A stretch of 52,883 nucleotides of DNA from Candidatus Latescibacterota bacterium. Its GTDB lineage: Bacteria > Latescibacterota > UBA2968 > UBA8231. A program made the position numbers and the translations under genes. The notes beneath the pieces were generated by a model that was not told the origin of the DNA, made no database searches, and saw only the letters and a list, made by a program, of their open reading frames with translations. Location: assembly GCA_007571365.1 (NCBI GenBank), contig RKRN01000295.1, forward strand, positions 1 through 52,883, written 5' to 3'. Position 1 is the first letter of the stretch. The number at the start of each line of letters is the position of its first letter. Shown here piece after piece: positions 22,426-29,657 of this stretch.

Positions 22426-23406
22426 ATGACAGAAAAAGTCGCAGAGGCTTTAGCAGACGAGGGGGCGGTGCTGTACACGCCCGATGGCCAGCGGCTGGTG
22501 TTCCCCGGCTGCCACGCCAAGCGCGTATCAGCGGCTGAGATCGAAACGTATGAAGGGCGCTTTGAGTATTGGGACGGGCCGACCGAAACTCTTATCGTGG
22601 CCGACGACGACGCGCATATCGTCAGTGCCGACCACGAGTTGCCGGCTCAGTATCTGGCTCAACTCGCTCAACAACTCGCCGACGAGTGCGGCGCCCACTT
22701 CATGGCGTTTGGCACCACGAGCATCTGGAAGCTGGACGACGAGGGGGGCTACGAGGCTGTTTTGCGGCCCGATCAGTTCATCTATTTGCGGCCGCACGAG
22801 GCTTGGCTGCCGGATCACTTAGGGCTGAAGTTGGGCATTCACTCCCTGCCGGACGTGGTCTTGGAAGTGGATCACACTACGGATATTCGGCGGGGCAAGT
22901 TGCAAAAGTATCAGGCTTGGGGGTTCCCCGAGTTGTGGGTGGAGGTACCGGAGGCGTTCACGCCGTATCGCCGGGCGGGTGCATCGGGACTGAGGATTCG
23001 CGTATGGGAGGATGGGCGTTACCGGCAGGTGGAGGCGAGTCGAGCGTTTGCGGGCTGGACTGCGGCCGAGATTCACGCCGCACTCAACGAGCGGGAGGGC
23101 TGGTCGGCGGCGACGATTGATGCCTTGCTGCGGGTGGCCAAAGCCCTGACCAAGCAGTTGGGCACGGCGGGTCCAGAGGGGTCGGCGCGGTTGTCGAGGC
23201 ACCGCGCCGAGGGACGTGCCGAAGGGGAACGGGCGTTGTTGTGCCGCTTGGCGGCGCGGCGGTTTGGCGACGAGGTGGCCGAGAGCTTAGGGAGGTTGTT
23301 GGCAGGCTTAGCAAGCGAGGAGCTGGCGCACGTGGGCGATTGGATTGTCGAGTGCGCCAGTGGCGGCGAATTGCTGCGGCGGGTGCGCGATAGGAGGCGA
23401 ACATGA
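22426..23406 (+). CDS. Uma2-family PD-(D/E)XK nuclease-like protein with C-terminal extension
   Basis: The ATG at 22426 is chosen because AAGGAG lies nine bases upstream and the promoter lies between it and an earlier in-frame ATG. The 326-residue product has the Uma2 core: H-x-L-P near residue 70, P-D-V-V-L-E-V at 142-148 (D143 and E147), then R-G-K-L-Q-K-Y-Q-A-W-G-F-P-E-L-W-V-E, in which K158 or K161 would complete the nuclease site. A basic linker (R-H-R-A-E-G-R-A-E-G-E-R) leads to a helical tail of about 70 residues, as in many Uma2 and DUF4351-type proteins. The family is widespread and often multi-copy, and its biological role is not settled. It is first in a three-gene operon. Confidence 0.85.
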   Translation: MTEKVAEALADEGAVLYTPDGQRLVFPGCHAKRVSAAEIETYEGRFEYWDGPTETLIVADDDAHIVSADHELPAQYLAQLAQQLADECGAHFMAFGTTSIWKLDDEGGYEAVLRPDQFIYLRPHEAWLPDHLGLKLGIHSLPDVVLEVDHTTDIRRGKLQKYQAWGFPELWVEVPEAFTPYRRAGASGLRIRVWEDGRYRQVEASRAFAGWTAAEIHAALNEREGWSAATIDALLRVAKALTKQLGTAGPEGSARLSRHRAEGRAEGERALLCRLAARRFGDEVAESLGRLLAGLASEELAHVGDWIVECASGGELLRRVRDRRRT

Positions 23407-23816
23407 TGAAATTGACGCCATGTATGCTGTTGGCGGCGACCCTGTTGTGGGCTGGTTGTGCGGATGATAATTCAACGGTGGGGCCAAGCGATGCGGGCGG
23501 CGAGCAGGCAACTCTCGCGCAGGTCGGCGAGGTTTTCGCGCTCAGTTGCGCCTTTTCGGGCTGCCACAGCGGCGCGGAGCCAGCGGCTGGTTTGTCGCTG
23601 GAGGGCAACTTTGCCGCACGCATCGTCGGCGTCGCCAGCGGCCAGCGGCCCGATTTTAAGCTGGTTGAGCCGGGCAACCCCAATAAGTCGTATCTGCTGA
23701 TAAAGGTGCGCGGCGACAGCGAAATCGTCAGTCAGCAAATGCCGCCGGGGGCGCCGTTGCCGGCCGAGCAGGTGGAAATAATCCGCGCGTGGATCGCCGG
23801 CGGAGCAAAAGAGTAA
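23403..23816 (+). CDS. Haem-binding lipoprotein (cytochrome c-like domain, CX4CH)
   Basis: The 137-residue product has a lipoprotein signal ending L-L-W-A-G-C and a small domain with C-A-F-S-G-C-H, a haem motif with four rather than two residues between the cysteines. Q-Q-M-P-P-G-A supplies the likely methionine ligand, and the tail I-I-R-A-W-I-A-G-G-A is typical of planctomycete-type cytochrome domains. Two adjacent ATGs (23403 and 23406) both overlap the Uma2 stop, and AGGAGG is just upstream. The next gene starts on its stop codon (TAATG). It is inferred to carry electrons at the membrane surface, perhaps for the dehydrogenase that follows, although that enzyme normally uses NAD(P). Confidence 0.8.
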   Translation: MMKLTPCMLLAATLLWAGCADDNSTVGPSDAGGEQATLAQVGEVFALSCAFSGCHSGAEPAAGLSLEGNFAARIVGVASGQRPDFKLVEPGNPNKSYLLIKVRGDSEIVSQQMPPGAPLPAEQVEIIRAWIAGGAKE

Positions 23817-24853
23817 TGCCGGTCTTTTCTCCGTCGTTCTTGAGCGAAACCACGGCCGCCATTTTTGCCGCGGCTGGAATGCGCGCTGACGAGGCGCGTG
23901 TGGTCGCCGAATTGCTCGTCGAAGCGAATCTCGTCGGCCACGACTCGCACGGCGTCATTCGCATCCCCCAGTACTTAGGCCAAGTCGAAGCGGGCGACAT
24001 CGCGCCAGACGCCGCGGTCGAAATCGTACATGAGGCCCCAACGCTCGCCGTGCTCGACGCGCATTGGGGCTTTGGGCAGGTGGCGATGAGCCGCGGCGTG
24101 GACTTGGCTCTAGAGAAGGCACAGGCTACGGGCATGGCCGCTATCTCCGTCCGCCAAGCCAATCACGTCGGCCGCCTCGGCAGCTACGTGGAGCGCATTG
24201 CCGAGGCCATGGCCATTGCCCTGATGTTTGTCAACGGCGCGCCGGTTTGTCGCATGGCCCCGTGGGGTGGACGCCAAGCACGGCACGGCACCAATCCCAT
24301 CGCCATGGCGTTTCCCGCGCGCAGCGGCCCGCCGGTCGTCCTCGACATGACCACGTCGGCCGTGGCCGAAGGGAAGGTCCGCGTGCAGCGCAATCGCGGT
24401 GCTGAAGTGCCCGATGGCTGGCTGCTCGACGCCGCGGGGCAGCCGACCAACGATCCTCACACCCTGTACGCCGATCCACCCGGCACCATCCTGCCCTTGG
24501 GCGGCAGCCTCGGCCACAAGGGCTACGGGCTCAACATAGCGGTCGAGTTGTTGGCTGGCGCGTTGGCCGGGGCCGGCTGCGTGGGCCAAGATCGGCGTTT
24601 CCGCAACGGGGCCTTGCTGTTGGTGCTCGACGTGGAAAAATTGGTGGGGTTAGACGCCTATTTCGCCGAGGCCGACACGTACATCGCGTTTGTCAAATCC
24701 GCAGCCACCGCGCCGGGCGTTGAGGCGATCTTGATGCCCGGAGACAGCGAGCGGGCCGTGGCCGCGAAGCGGAAGGCAGAGGGGATTTTCGTGGAGGACG
24801 AGACGTGGGCGCAGATTGTGGAGTGTGCGGCGAAAATGGGGGTTGCGGTGTAA
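23816..24853 (+). CDS. Ldh-family (type 2 malate/L-lactate/ureidoglycolate) dehydrogenase
   Basis: The 345-residue product starts at the ATG that shares a base with the previous stop codon. It shows the family landmarks: G-H-D-S-H-G-V at 41-47, N-H-V-G-R-L-G-S-Y near 123, G-T-N-P-I-A-M-A-F-P, and the late H-K-G-Y-G-L segment. These enzymes interconvert 2-hydroxy acids and 2-oxo acids with NAD(P) in the cytoplasm. The substrate could be malate, lactate, ureidoglycolate or a sugar-derived acid. Sequence between V-A-E-G-K-V and the P-L-G-G-S region seems short on the usual helical segment but is in frame. The gene ends 36 bases from the convergent ATPase gene. Confidence 0.9.
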   Translation: MPVFSPSFLSETTAAIFAAAGMRADEARVVAELLVEANLVGHDSHGVIRIPQYLGQVEAGDIAPDAAVEIVHEAPTLAVLDAHWGFGQVAMSRGVDLALEKAQATGMAAISVRQANHVGRLGSYVERIAEAMAIALMFVNGAPVCRMAPWGGRQARHGTNPIAMAFPARSGPPVVLDMTTSAVAEGKVRVQRNRGAEVPDGWLLDAAGQPTNDPHTLYADPPGTILPLGGSLGHKGYGLNIAVELLAGALAGAGCVGQDRRFRNGALLLVLDVEKLVGLDAYFAEADTYIAFVKSAATAPGVEAILMPGDSERAVAAKRKAEGIFVEDETWAQIVECAAKMGVAV

Positions 24854-24889
24854 TTGAGCGGGGCGGATCGACCTGATGCCGCTTCGTCG

Positions 24890-26278
24890 CTACCAACTCG
24901 CGGCCCGCTCCTGCCTGAGCCGGTCCAGCAGGCGGCCTAGTTGTCCCACCAAGTAAAGCGGCAGCGAAAGCAGGGTCATTTCCACGTTCTGCCGCGTTCC
25001 GCTGACTGGATGGCGGACGGACTGGATGGTGGGTGGATTGAGGTCGAAGCGCACCGCGAGGCGCGTCTGTTTGGCCAAGGCGAATTGATGCAGTGAGCGC
25101 AGGGTGCCGCTGGTGCCCGCCTTGACTTCAACCGGCACGATCTGAGCACCCCGGGCAATCGCGTAATCCACTTCGGCGTTGGCACTTTTTCCTTCCCGCA
25201 GCCAGTAGTGTAGCCGTGGCGTTTCCCGCCCCTCTGCCAAGTAGAGTAGGTGTTGCCCGACGAACTGTTCGGCCAAGGCCCCTTCATTGATCAGTCGGCG
25301 GTCGTCCAAGTCCTTCAGGGCCAGCCAGTCTAAGCCGCACAGACGGTTCATCAGGCCGATGTCCAAAAAGAGGAGTTTATAGGTTTTCCAATCGGCATCG
25401 GCGTGTATAGGCACCCCGGAACAGGCACTGTGGAAGACGGGCGTAATGACCCGGGCTTTGGTCAGCAAGTCAATGGCGGTCCGCAGTTCGCGGGCCGTTT
25501 CCTCGCGGTTGATCTGAGTGTATTTGACTTTGCGACCCACGGCGCGGGGAACGTAGTTGAAAACCCGCTGCAAGCGCAACAGAACTCGGGCGGAGGCGTA
25601 CTTGGCAAAATCGTCTTGGTAGGTATCGACGATGGACTGATGCACGGGCGTCACATCGGCAAAGCGGCGGGTGGTGCTATATGCGGCTACGGCTTCGGGC
25701 ATACCTCCCACCAGCAAGTATTCCCGCTGATAGGCCGACAAGCGGGTGTGGACGGTGTGAGGCAGGGGTTGCTCGGGGGTGCAGTCTTGCAGATAGGCCA
25801 AGAGGGGCGGGTCCAGTTCGGTGAGGAATTCCTCAAAGCTCATTGGGCCTAGATGGAGGTATTGAATGCGCCCTACCGGCATGGTAAAGGCGTGTTGCGA
25901 GAGGACGAATTCGAGCAGGGAACCCGCGGCGATAACCGGCAGCTCCGGGTGATCTTCCAAGAAATAGCGCAGGGCCGGCAGAGCGTGGGGGGTCGCTTGG
26001 ATTTCGTCGAGGAAGAGTAGGCTGCCCGATGCCAACAGCGGTTGCCCCAGTAGCCCTTCTAGTTCTCGGCGGATGTGGGTCAGGTCCAAGGTTTGGAAGA
26101 TGGGTTCCAATTCTGGGTGGCGCTCGAGGTTGATTTCGTTGAGGTGCAGGTGCTGGGACTGGGCGAACTGCCGCACTAGGGTGGATTTGCCCACTTGGCG
26201 AGCACCGCGGATGACCAGCGGTTTGCGCTGTGGGGCGGCAAACCATTGGGTCAGAGCGCGTTCAGCCGATCGATACAT
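24890..26278 (-). CDS. AAA-type ATPase with DUF4143 C-terminal domain
   Basis: The 462-residue product begins at M-Y-R-S-A-E. An earlier in-frame ATG would put a long inverted repeat inside the coding region. Walker A is G-A-R-Q-V-G-K-S-T (25-33) and Walker B is L-L-F-L-D-E-I-Q. The C-terminal half is DUF4143, with A-E-V-D-Y-A-I and V-P-V-E-V-K-A-G-T resembling a PD-(D/E)XK nuclease core. The family is a common mobile accessory gene of unknown function. The only odd feature is the perfect inverted repeat directly upstream. Confidence 0.9.
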   Translation of the reverse strand: MYRSAERALTQWFAAPQRKPLVIRGARQVGKSTLVRQFAQSQHLHLNEINLERHPELEPIFQTLDLTHIRRELEGLLGQPLLASGSLLFLDEIQATPHALPALRYFLEDHPELPVIAAGSLLEFVLSQHAFTMPVGRIQYLHLGPMSFEEFLTELDPPLLAYLQDCTPEQPLPHTVHTRLSAYQREYLLVGGMPEAVAAYSTTRRFADVTPVHQSIVDTYQDDFAKYASARVLLRLQRVFNYVPRAVGRKVKYTQINREETARELRTAIDLLTKARVITPVFHSACSGVPIHADADWKTYKLLFLDIGLMNRLCGLDWLALKDLDDRRLINEGALAEQFVGQHLLYLAEGRETPRLHYWLREGKSANAEVDYAIARGAQIVPVEVKAGTSGTLRSLHQFALAKQTRLAVRFDLNPPTIQSVRHPVSGTRQNVEMTLLSLPLYLVGQLGRLLDRLRQERAASW

Positions 26279-26283
26279 GGATA

Positions 26284-26332
26284 AAAATGCCCCCTTTTTC
26301 GTACGTGCAATGTACAAAAAAGGGGGCATTTT
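26284..26332. repeat. Perfect inverted repeat upstream of the DUF4143 ATPase
   Basis: AAAATGCCCCCTTTTT at 26284-26299 is exactly complementary to 26317-26332. The 17-base spacer itself contains GTAC at both ends. It lies 6-54 bases upstream of the chosen start codon, so it would form a stable hairpin in the messenger leader. In the plus direction the first arm ends in five Ts, and the second arm ends in four. It may act as an attenuator, an operator, or a terminator for transcripts from either side. Confidence 0.75.
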
Positions 26333-26366
26333 ACAAATTCCCGGCCGTTGGAATCGCCCCGGCCCC

Positions 26367-26643
26367 CTAGAACGGCACCCGCCGCCAACGCGCTTCTATA
26401 GGCATTACCTCAAATTCCTCGAGTGCGGAGTCCATCTCGTCTGCTTCGACCACAGACCACGTCCCGATCAGATGGTCTAGAGAAGAACCTACAATGCCTG
26501 CGTCTTCCGTACCGTTTGTTAGGCCGGCCCCCTTGCGGATCAGCTTCAGCGCGGCCTCATTCAGAGAGCCCCTCGCCTTTTGCTAGCTGTTGCATCCTGT
26601 CCGCTAATTCGTCGTCGAAGCCTCTGACTGTGAGTTGATTCAT
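26367..26643 (-). pseudogene. Frameshifted ribbon-helix-helix antitoxin (FitA-like), no toxin partner
   Basis: The first frame begins M-N-Q-L-T-V-R-G-F-D-D-E-L-A-D-R-M-Q-Q-L-A-K and stops after G-L-S-E. The missing continuation N-E-A-A-L-K-L-I-R-K-G-A-G, typical of FitA/CopG-like antitoxins, is present directly downstream in another frame and runs on to a stop at 26367. Loss of two bases (or gain of one) explains the break. No PIN-toxin gene follows; the ATPase leader comes next. A sequencing error would restore an intact gene of about 92 codons. Confidence 0.75.
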
Positions 26644-26743
26644 GCTAGACCACTTAGACCTTGTTAATTGTGATTCATGTTGACTCATTGTACTCCAGCA
26701 ATAGGAGTAGTGGAAGTTTGAGGTTGAGATAACGCGGGCTACA

Positions 26744-26783
26744 AAAAGGGTCGCCACCGTTTACAGGCGATGGCGGCCCTTTT
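26744..26783. terminator. Hairpin with A/T-flanked arms, possible bidirectional terminator
   Basis: AAAAGGGTCGCCACCG and CGATGGCGGCCCTTTT pair with two G-T mismatches around an eight-base loop, and the arms end in A and T runs that would give a U-tract in both directions. No gene ends close by on either strand, so it may be left over from a lost gene or may insulate the antitoxin remnant from the VapBC-like pair. Confidence 0.5.
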
Positions 26784-26912
26784 GGCGTCAGACTCAAGGC
26801 CCGGCGTCGCTCAAGGCCGCAACTCCAGTGGGTTTCGGTTGTTTTGGGGGAACCTTCATGCTACATTTTTTGTCAATCAGTAAGTACAGTCTGCCGCTCA
26901 GGAAAATAGAAA

Positions 26913-27119
26913 ATGATCAATTCCAGAACGCTGCGGGAAATTCAAGGAGCACCGGTCGAAGAGCGCCTTCATTTGATTGAGATCATTCTCCAGTCTCTCA
27001 AGAAGGACATAGAAACCACCTCGCCTGCACCAAAAAAGATATTCACTGTGCGTAAATTTAGTTTGGGTGCAGAAGTCCATGCAGACCGCCATCAATTATA
27101 TAACGAACGAACAATCTGA
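26913..27119 (+). CDS. Antitoxin-like small protein, partner of PIN toxin
   Basis: The 68-residue product has a helical N-terminal half (L-R-E-I-Q-G-A-P-V-E-E-R-L-H-L-I-E-I-I-L-Q-S-L) like that of small antitoxins of the DUF2281/VapB kind. Its tail, V-R-K-F-S-L-G, is probably the toxin-binding part. AGGAAAA lies upstream of the ATG. Its stop codon is two bases from the start of the PIN-domain gene, the usual toxin-antitoxin order. The stretch is clearly more AT-rich than its surroundings, which suggests acquisition by transfer. Confidence 0.75.
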   Translation: MINSRTLREIQGAPVEERLHLIEIILQSLKKDIETTSPAPKKIFTVRKFSLGAEVHADRHQLYNERTI

Positions 27120-27121
27120 TC

Positions 27122-27574
27122 GTGTTTGCCATTGACACCAACTTGCTTGTCTATGCACACAATACAGACTCGGAATTCCATGAACAGGCGGCCGCATTCA
27201 TCACTAAGGTGGTAAATGAACGCGATCACAAAGGACGACATACGATCTGCCTACCCACCCAAGTCTTATCAGAGTTCGTGCATGTCGTAACTTGGCAGCG
27301 CGTTGAAAAGCCACTGTCTATAATCGAAGCGATTCGCGTCGTCCGGGATTATAGGGACGTGGGCATCCCAATCATTCATCAGCGAGCAACACAGATTCAG
27401 ACCTTTTTGGAACTTTTAGAAAGCGGCACAACGCGCAAGAAAGTGTTCGATATGGTCCTAGCAGCTACTTTGAAAGACAATGGCATATCAGGGCTTTATA
27501 CTGTGAACGTTGGTGATTTTAAGACGTTTGATTTTTTGCAAATCGTCAATCCGCTGCAACCTCCGTCCAACTAA
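27122..27574 (+). CDS. PIN-domain ribonuclease toxin (VapC-like)
   Basis: The 150-residue product starts at a GTG two bases after the antitoxin. The PIN acidic residues are at D5 (A-I-D-T-N-L-L-V-Y-A), E51 (V-L-S-E-F-V), D110 (V-F-D-M-V-L-A-A-T-L) and D132 (N-V-G-D-F). Such toxins cut tRNA or other RNA when the antitoxin is lost. All four residues are intact, so the enzyme is probably active. Together with the gene before it, it forms an AT-rich toxin-antitoxin module. Confidence 0.88.
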   Translation: MFAIDTNLLVYAHNTDSEFHEQAAAFITKVVNERDHKGRHTICLPTQVLSEFVHVVTWQRVEKPLSIIEAIRVVRDYRDVGIPIIHQRATQIQTFLELLESGTTRKKVFDMVLAATLKDNGISGLYTVNVGDFKTFDFLQIVNPLQPPSN

Positions 27575-27600
27575 ACTGATCTATCCGACCGCTCCCCACA

Positions 27601-27627
27601 CGTCATTTCCGCGAAAGCGGTAATCCA
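27601..27627 (+). repeat. Half-copy of the GTCATTCCCGC...GCGGGAATCC dispersed repeat
   Basis: CGTCATTTCCGCGAAAGCGG followed by TAATCCA is a slightly changed copy of the palindromic unit found at 51541-51568. It lies between the VapC-like gene and the end of the transporter operon. Confidence 0.6.
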
Positions 27628-27671
27628 ACCAGCAAATTTCCAACAGCGCACAGCGAGTGCGTCGTTGCCCC

Positions 27672-29654
27672 TCAAAACACAATGCTCGACACGGCTTTGG
27701 AAATCAGGGCCAGCGCGATGGACGACATGCCGACCAAGCCCATCCCGCACGAATAGCCGGCCAACAAAATCGGCGCGTACGCCCGCCAGCGCGTCTCGCC
27801 AAAGCGCTTCTGCAAGTGGTAGCGGCCCAGCAAGGCACCGATGAAGTTGGGCAGCAAAAAGTGCGGCCAGGCGCCCACGCCGCCGATGAATCCGTAGAAC
27901 AGGGCGATCGGCCAGCGCAAGAGTGCCAGTGCGCCCAAAATCCCCGCGCTGCCCAGAGCACCCGTGAGCACGTATTCCCAGCGAATAATGGTCCTGATCA
28001 GCTCATTGCCACCCTCGGCGAGCGTCGACTTGGCCCAAAACGCCTGCATGGTGGCGTGGAAGGGCCAAAATTTTTGCACGTAGGGATAGGCCGCTGAGGG
28101 AATCGGCCCGAGTTTCCAAATAAAAGACCAGAACACAAACGAACAGACGAACATAATGAGCAAAGTAACGCCAGCTAGCTTGACGATGCTGCCGAAATGG
28201 GTGCGAGTCAGTTCTAGTTGCTTGAAGGCCGCCGCTTCGTAGCCCCATTGGAAGAGCGGAATCGGCGCGAACCACACGGCCGCGCCCTGATAGCCCGACA
28301 GGTAAAAGGAGCCTTCGCGCAGATAGGGGAAAGACGCTCCTTGGGGCGAGCCGGTCAGGCCGATCATGCGCGCGCCGATGTACGAGTAAATGGGCGTCCA
28401 CACAAAGCCGAAGAACGCGCTAATCCACCAGGGAAATTCCGGCACCAAATACCACACCAAGACCACAAAGCCGAGCGTGCTCACGGCCCAGATGCCCAAA
28501 GCGAGGGGGATGGGGATGTCGCCGCGTCCTGCGGGTAGCCCGCCATCGTCGCCTGCGCGCTTGGCTCCGCGCAAAGTCCACAGGGTCTTACCCACCATGG
28601 CAAAACCCAGCAGGGCCACCATGACCGCGCCGCCAATGGAGAAGCTGAGCCAGAAGTCGAAGGAATTGGCGATCTGCGTTGGAATAGCCGACATACCCGG
28701 CTCCCAGGTGTGCAGCACGTCGTAGGTGTAGAGCACCGGGTTGACGAGGATATTGACGAGGAAGGCCGCGGCAAAGGAGCCGACCACGATCCAAAAGGGC
28801 AGGACAAAGCCGACCATGACATGCCCGAGGTCCGTGCCAATGCCCATGATGCTGGCCGGCAGCATTTCTTTGAGCGAGACGGTCAGATCGATGAACGGAA
28901 TCGGCAGGATCGTCACGGTCTCGGTGAAGAAAATACCCGAAATCGTGGGGATGACTACGTAGAACAGCCCCCAGATGATGCCAATAAAGGCCCCGACGCT
29001 AAAGACCTCCCAACGCCAGCCTTGGCTCGGCCCCGAGCTCTCGGCGAGGGCTGTGGCACCACCGGCCTGCACCGCAGCTAGCGGGTACGGCAGACGCTCG
29101 ATGTCGTTGGTGATGCGGAACAGCACGTAGCCCAAAGACAGGCTGTTGACCTTCTGCATCACAATGACGGTCAGCAGCAGGGCGATGGGCTTGAGCCAAT
29201 CGGGGTGCAAAAAGGAGCGCCCGGCCAAAGCCGGCGAGCCGCGCGGGGGGACCACCCAATCGGGGATGTACTGGTGCAAGCCATCGGCTTGGGGCGATTG
29301 GATCAAGTACTGGTCCCAGATCAGCCCGCCAAAAGGCCCGCCGAACAACTCGGCCCCGGTACCCAACTTGCCGCCCATCACGACCAAGCCGCCAGCCACC
29401 CAATAGAGAATGATCACCTCTTGGGTGCGCAGACGCGCAAAGGAGCGCTTGGCGATTTCGATGAAGAGAATGAGCGTTACCCATTCGGCCCCGCCGGCCA
29501 TGCTTTGGCCAGTAACCAACCCCAAGTAGATGGCCCCGGGCAGCATGATGAAGCCGACAAAGAGCGCAGCCCACAAGGTCTTGAGGTTGAAGCCCGGTTC
29601 AAATTGGAGGTCTGAGGGAATCAGCTCGGGTGCTTTTTTATCGTCTGGGGCCAT
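27672..29654 (-). CDS. OPT-like (oligopeptide transporter superfamily) membrane protein
   Basis: The 660-residue product has about fifteen hydrophobic segments and the early G-A-I-Y-L-G-L-V-T-G-Q-S-M segment with the glycine-rich character of OPT transporters. Other landmarks are E-R-L-P-Y-P-L-A-A-V-Q-A-G-G-A-T-A-L and a C-terminal G-G-V-G-A-W-P-H-F-L-L-P-N. The start lies three bases after the stop of the DUF6785 gene, so the two are cotranscribed and probably coupled. I infer a two-protein transporter or two related importers for peptides or metal chelates. The substrate is unknown. Confidence 0.8.
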   Translation of the reverse strand: MAPDDKKAPELIPSDLQFEPGFNLKTLWAALFVGFIMLPGAIYLGLVTGQSMAGGAEWVTLILFIEIAKRSFARLRTQEVIILYWVAGGLVVMGGKLGTGAELFGGPFGGLIWDQYLIQSPQADGLHQYIPDWVVPPRGSPALAGRSFLHPDWLKPIALLLTVIVMQKVNSLSLGYVLFRITNDIERLPYPLAAVQAGGATALAESSGPSQGWRWEVFSVGAFIGIIWGLFYVVIPTISGIFFTETVTILPIPFIDLTVSLKEMLPASIMGIGTDLGHVMVGFVLPFWIVVGSFAAAFLVNILVNPVLYTYDVLHTWEPGMSAIPTQIANSFDFWLSFSIGGAVMVALLGFAMVGKTLWTLRGAKRAGDDGGLPAGRGDIPIPLALGIWAVSTLGFVVLVWYLVPEFPWWISAFFGFVWTPIYSYIGARMIGLTGSPQGASFPYLREGSFYLSGYQGAAVWFAPIPLFQWGYEAAAFKQLELTRTHFGSIVKLAGVTLLIMFVCSFVFWSFIWKLGPIPSAAYPYVQKFWPFHATMQAFWAKSTLAEGGNELIRTIIRWEYVLTGALGSAGILGALALLRWPIALFYGFIGGVGAWPHFLLPNFIGALLGRYHLQKRFGETRWRAYAPILLAGYSCGMGLVGMSSIALALISKAVSSIVF

Positions 29655-29657
29655 GCG

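Noticed and set aside
26423-26638. 71-codon plus-strand frame opposite the antitoxin remnant
   Set aside because: The minus strand carries a recognisable antitoxin in two frames; this one has no features.
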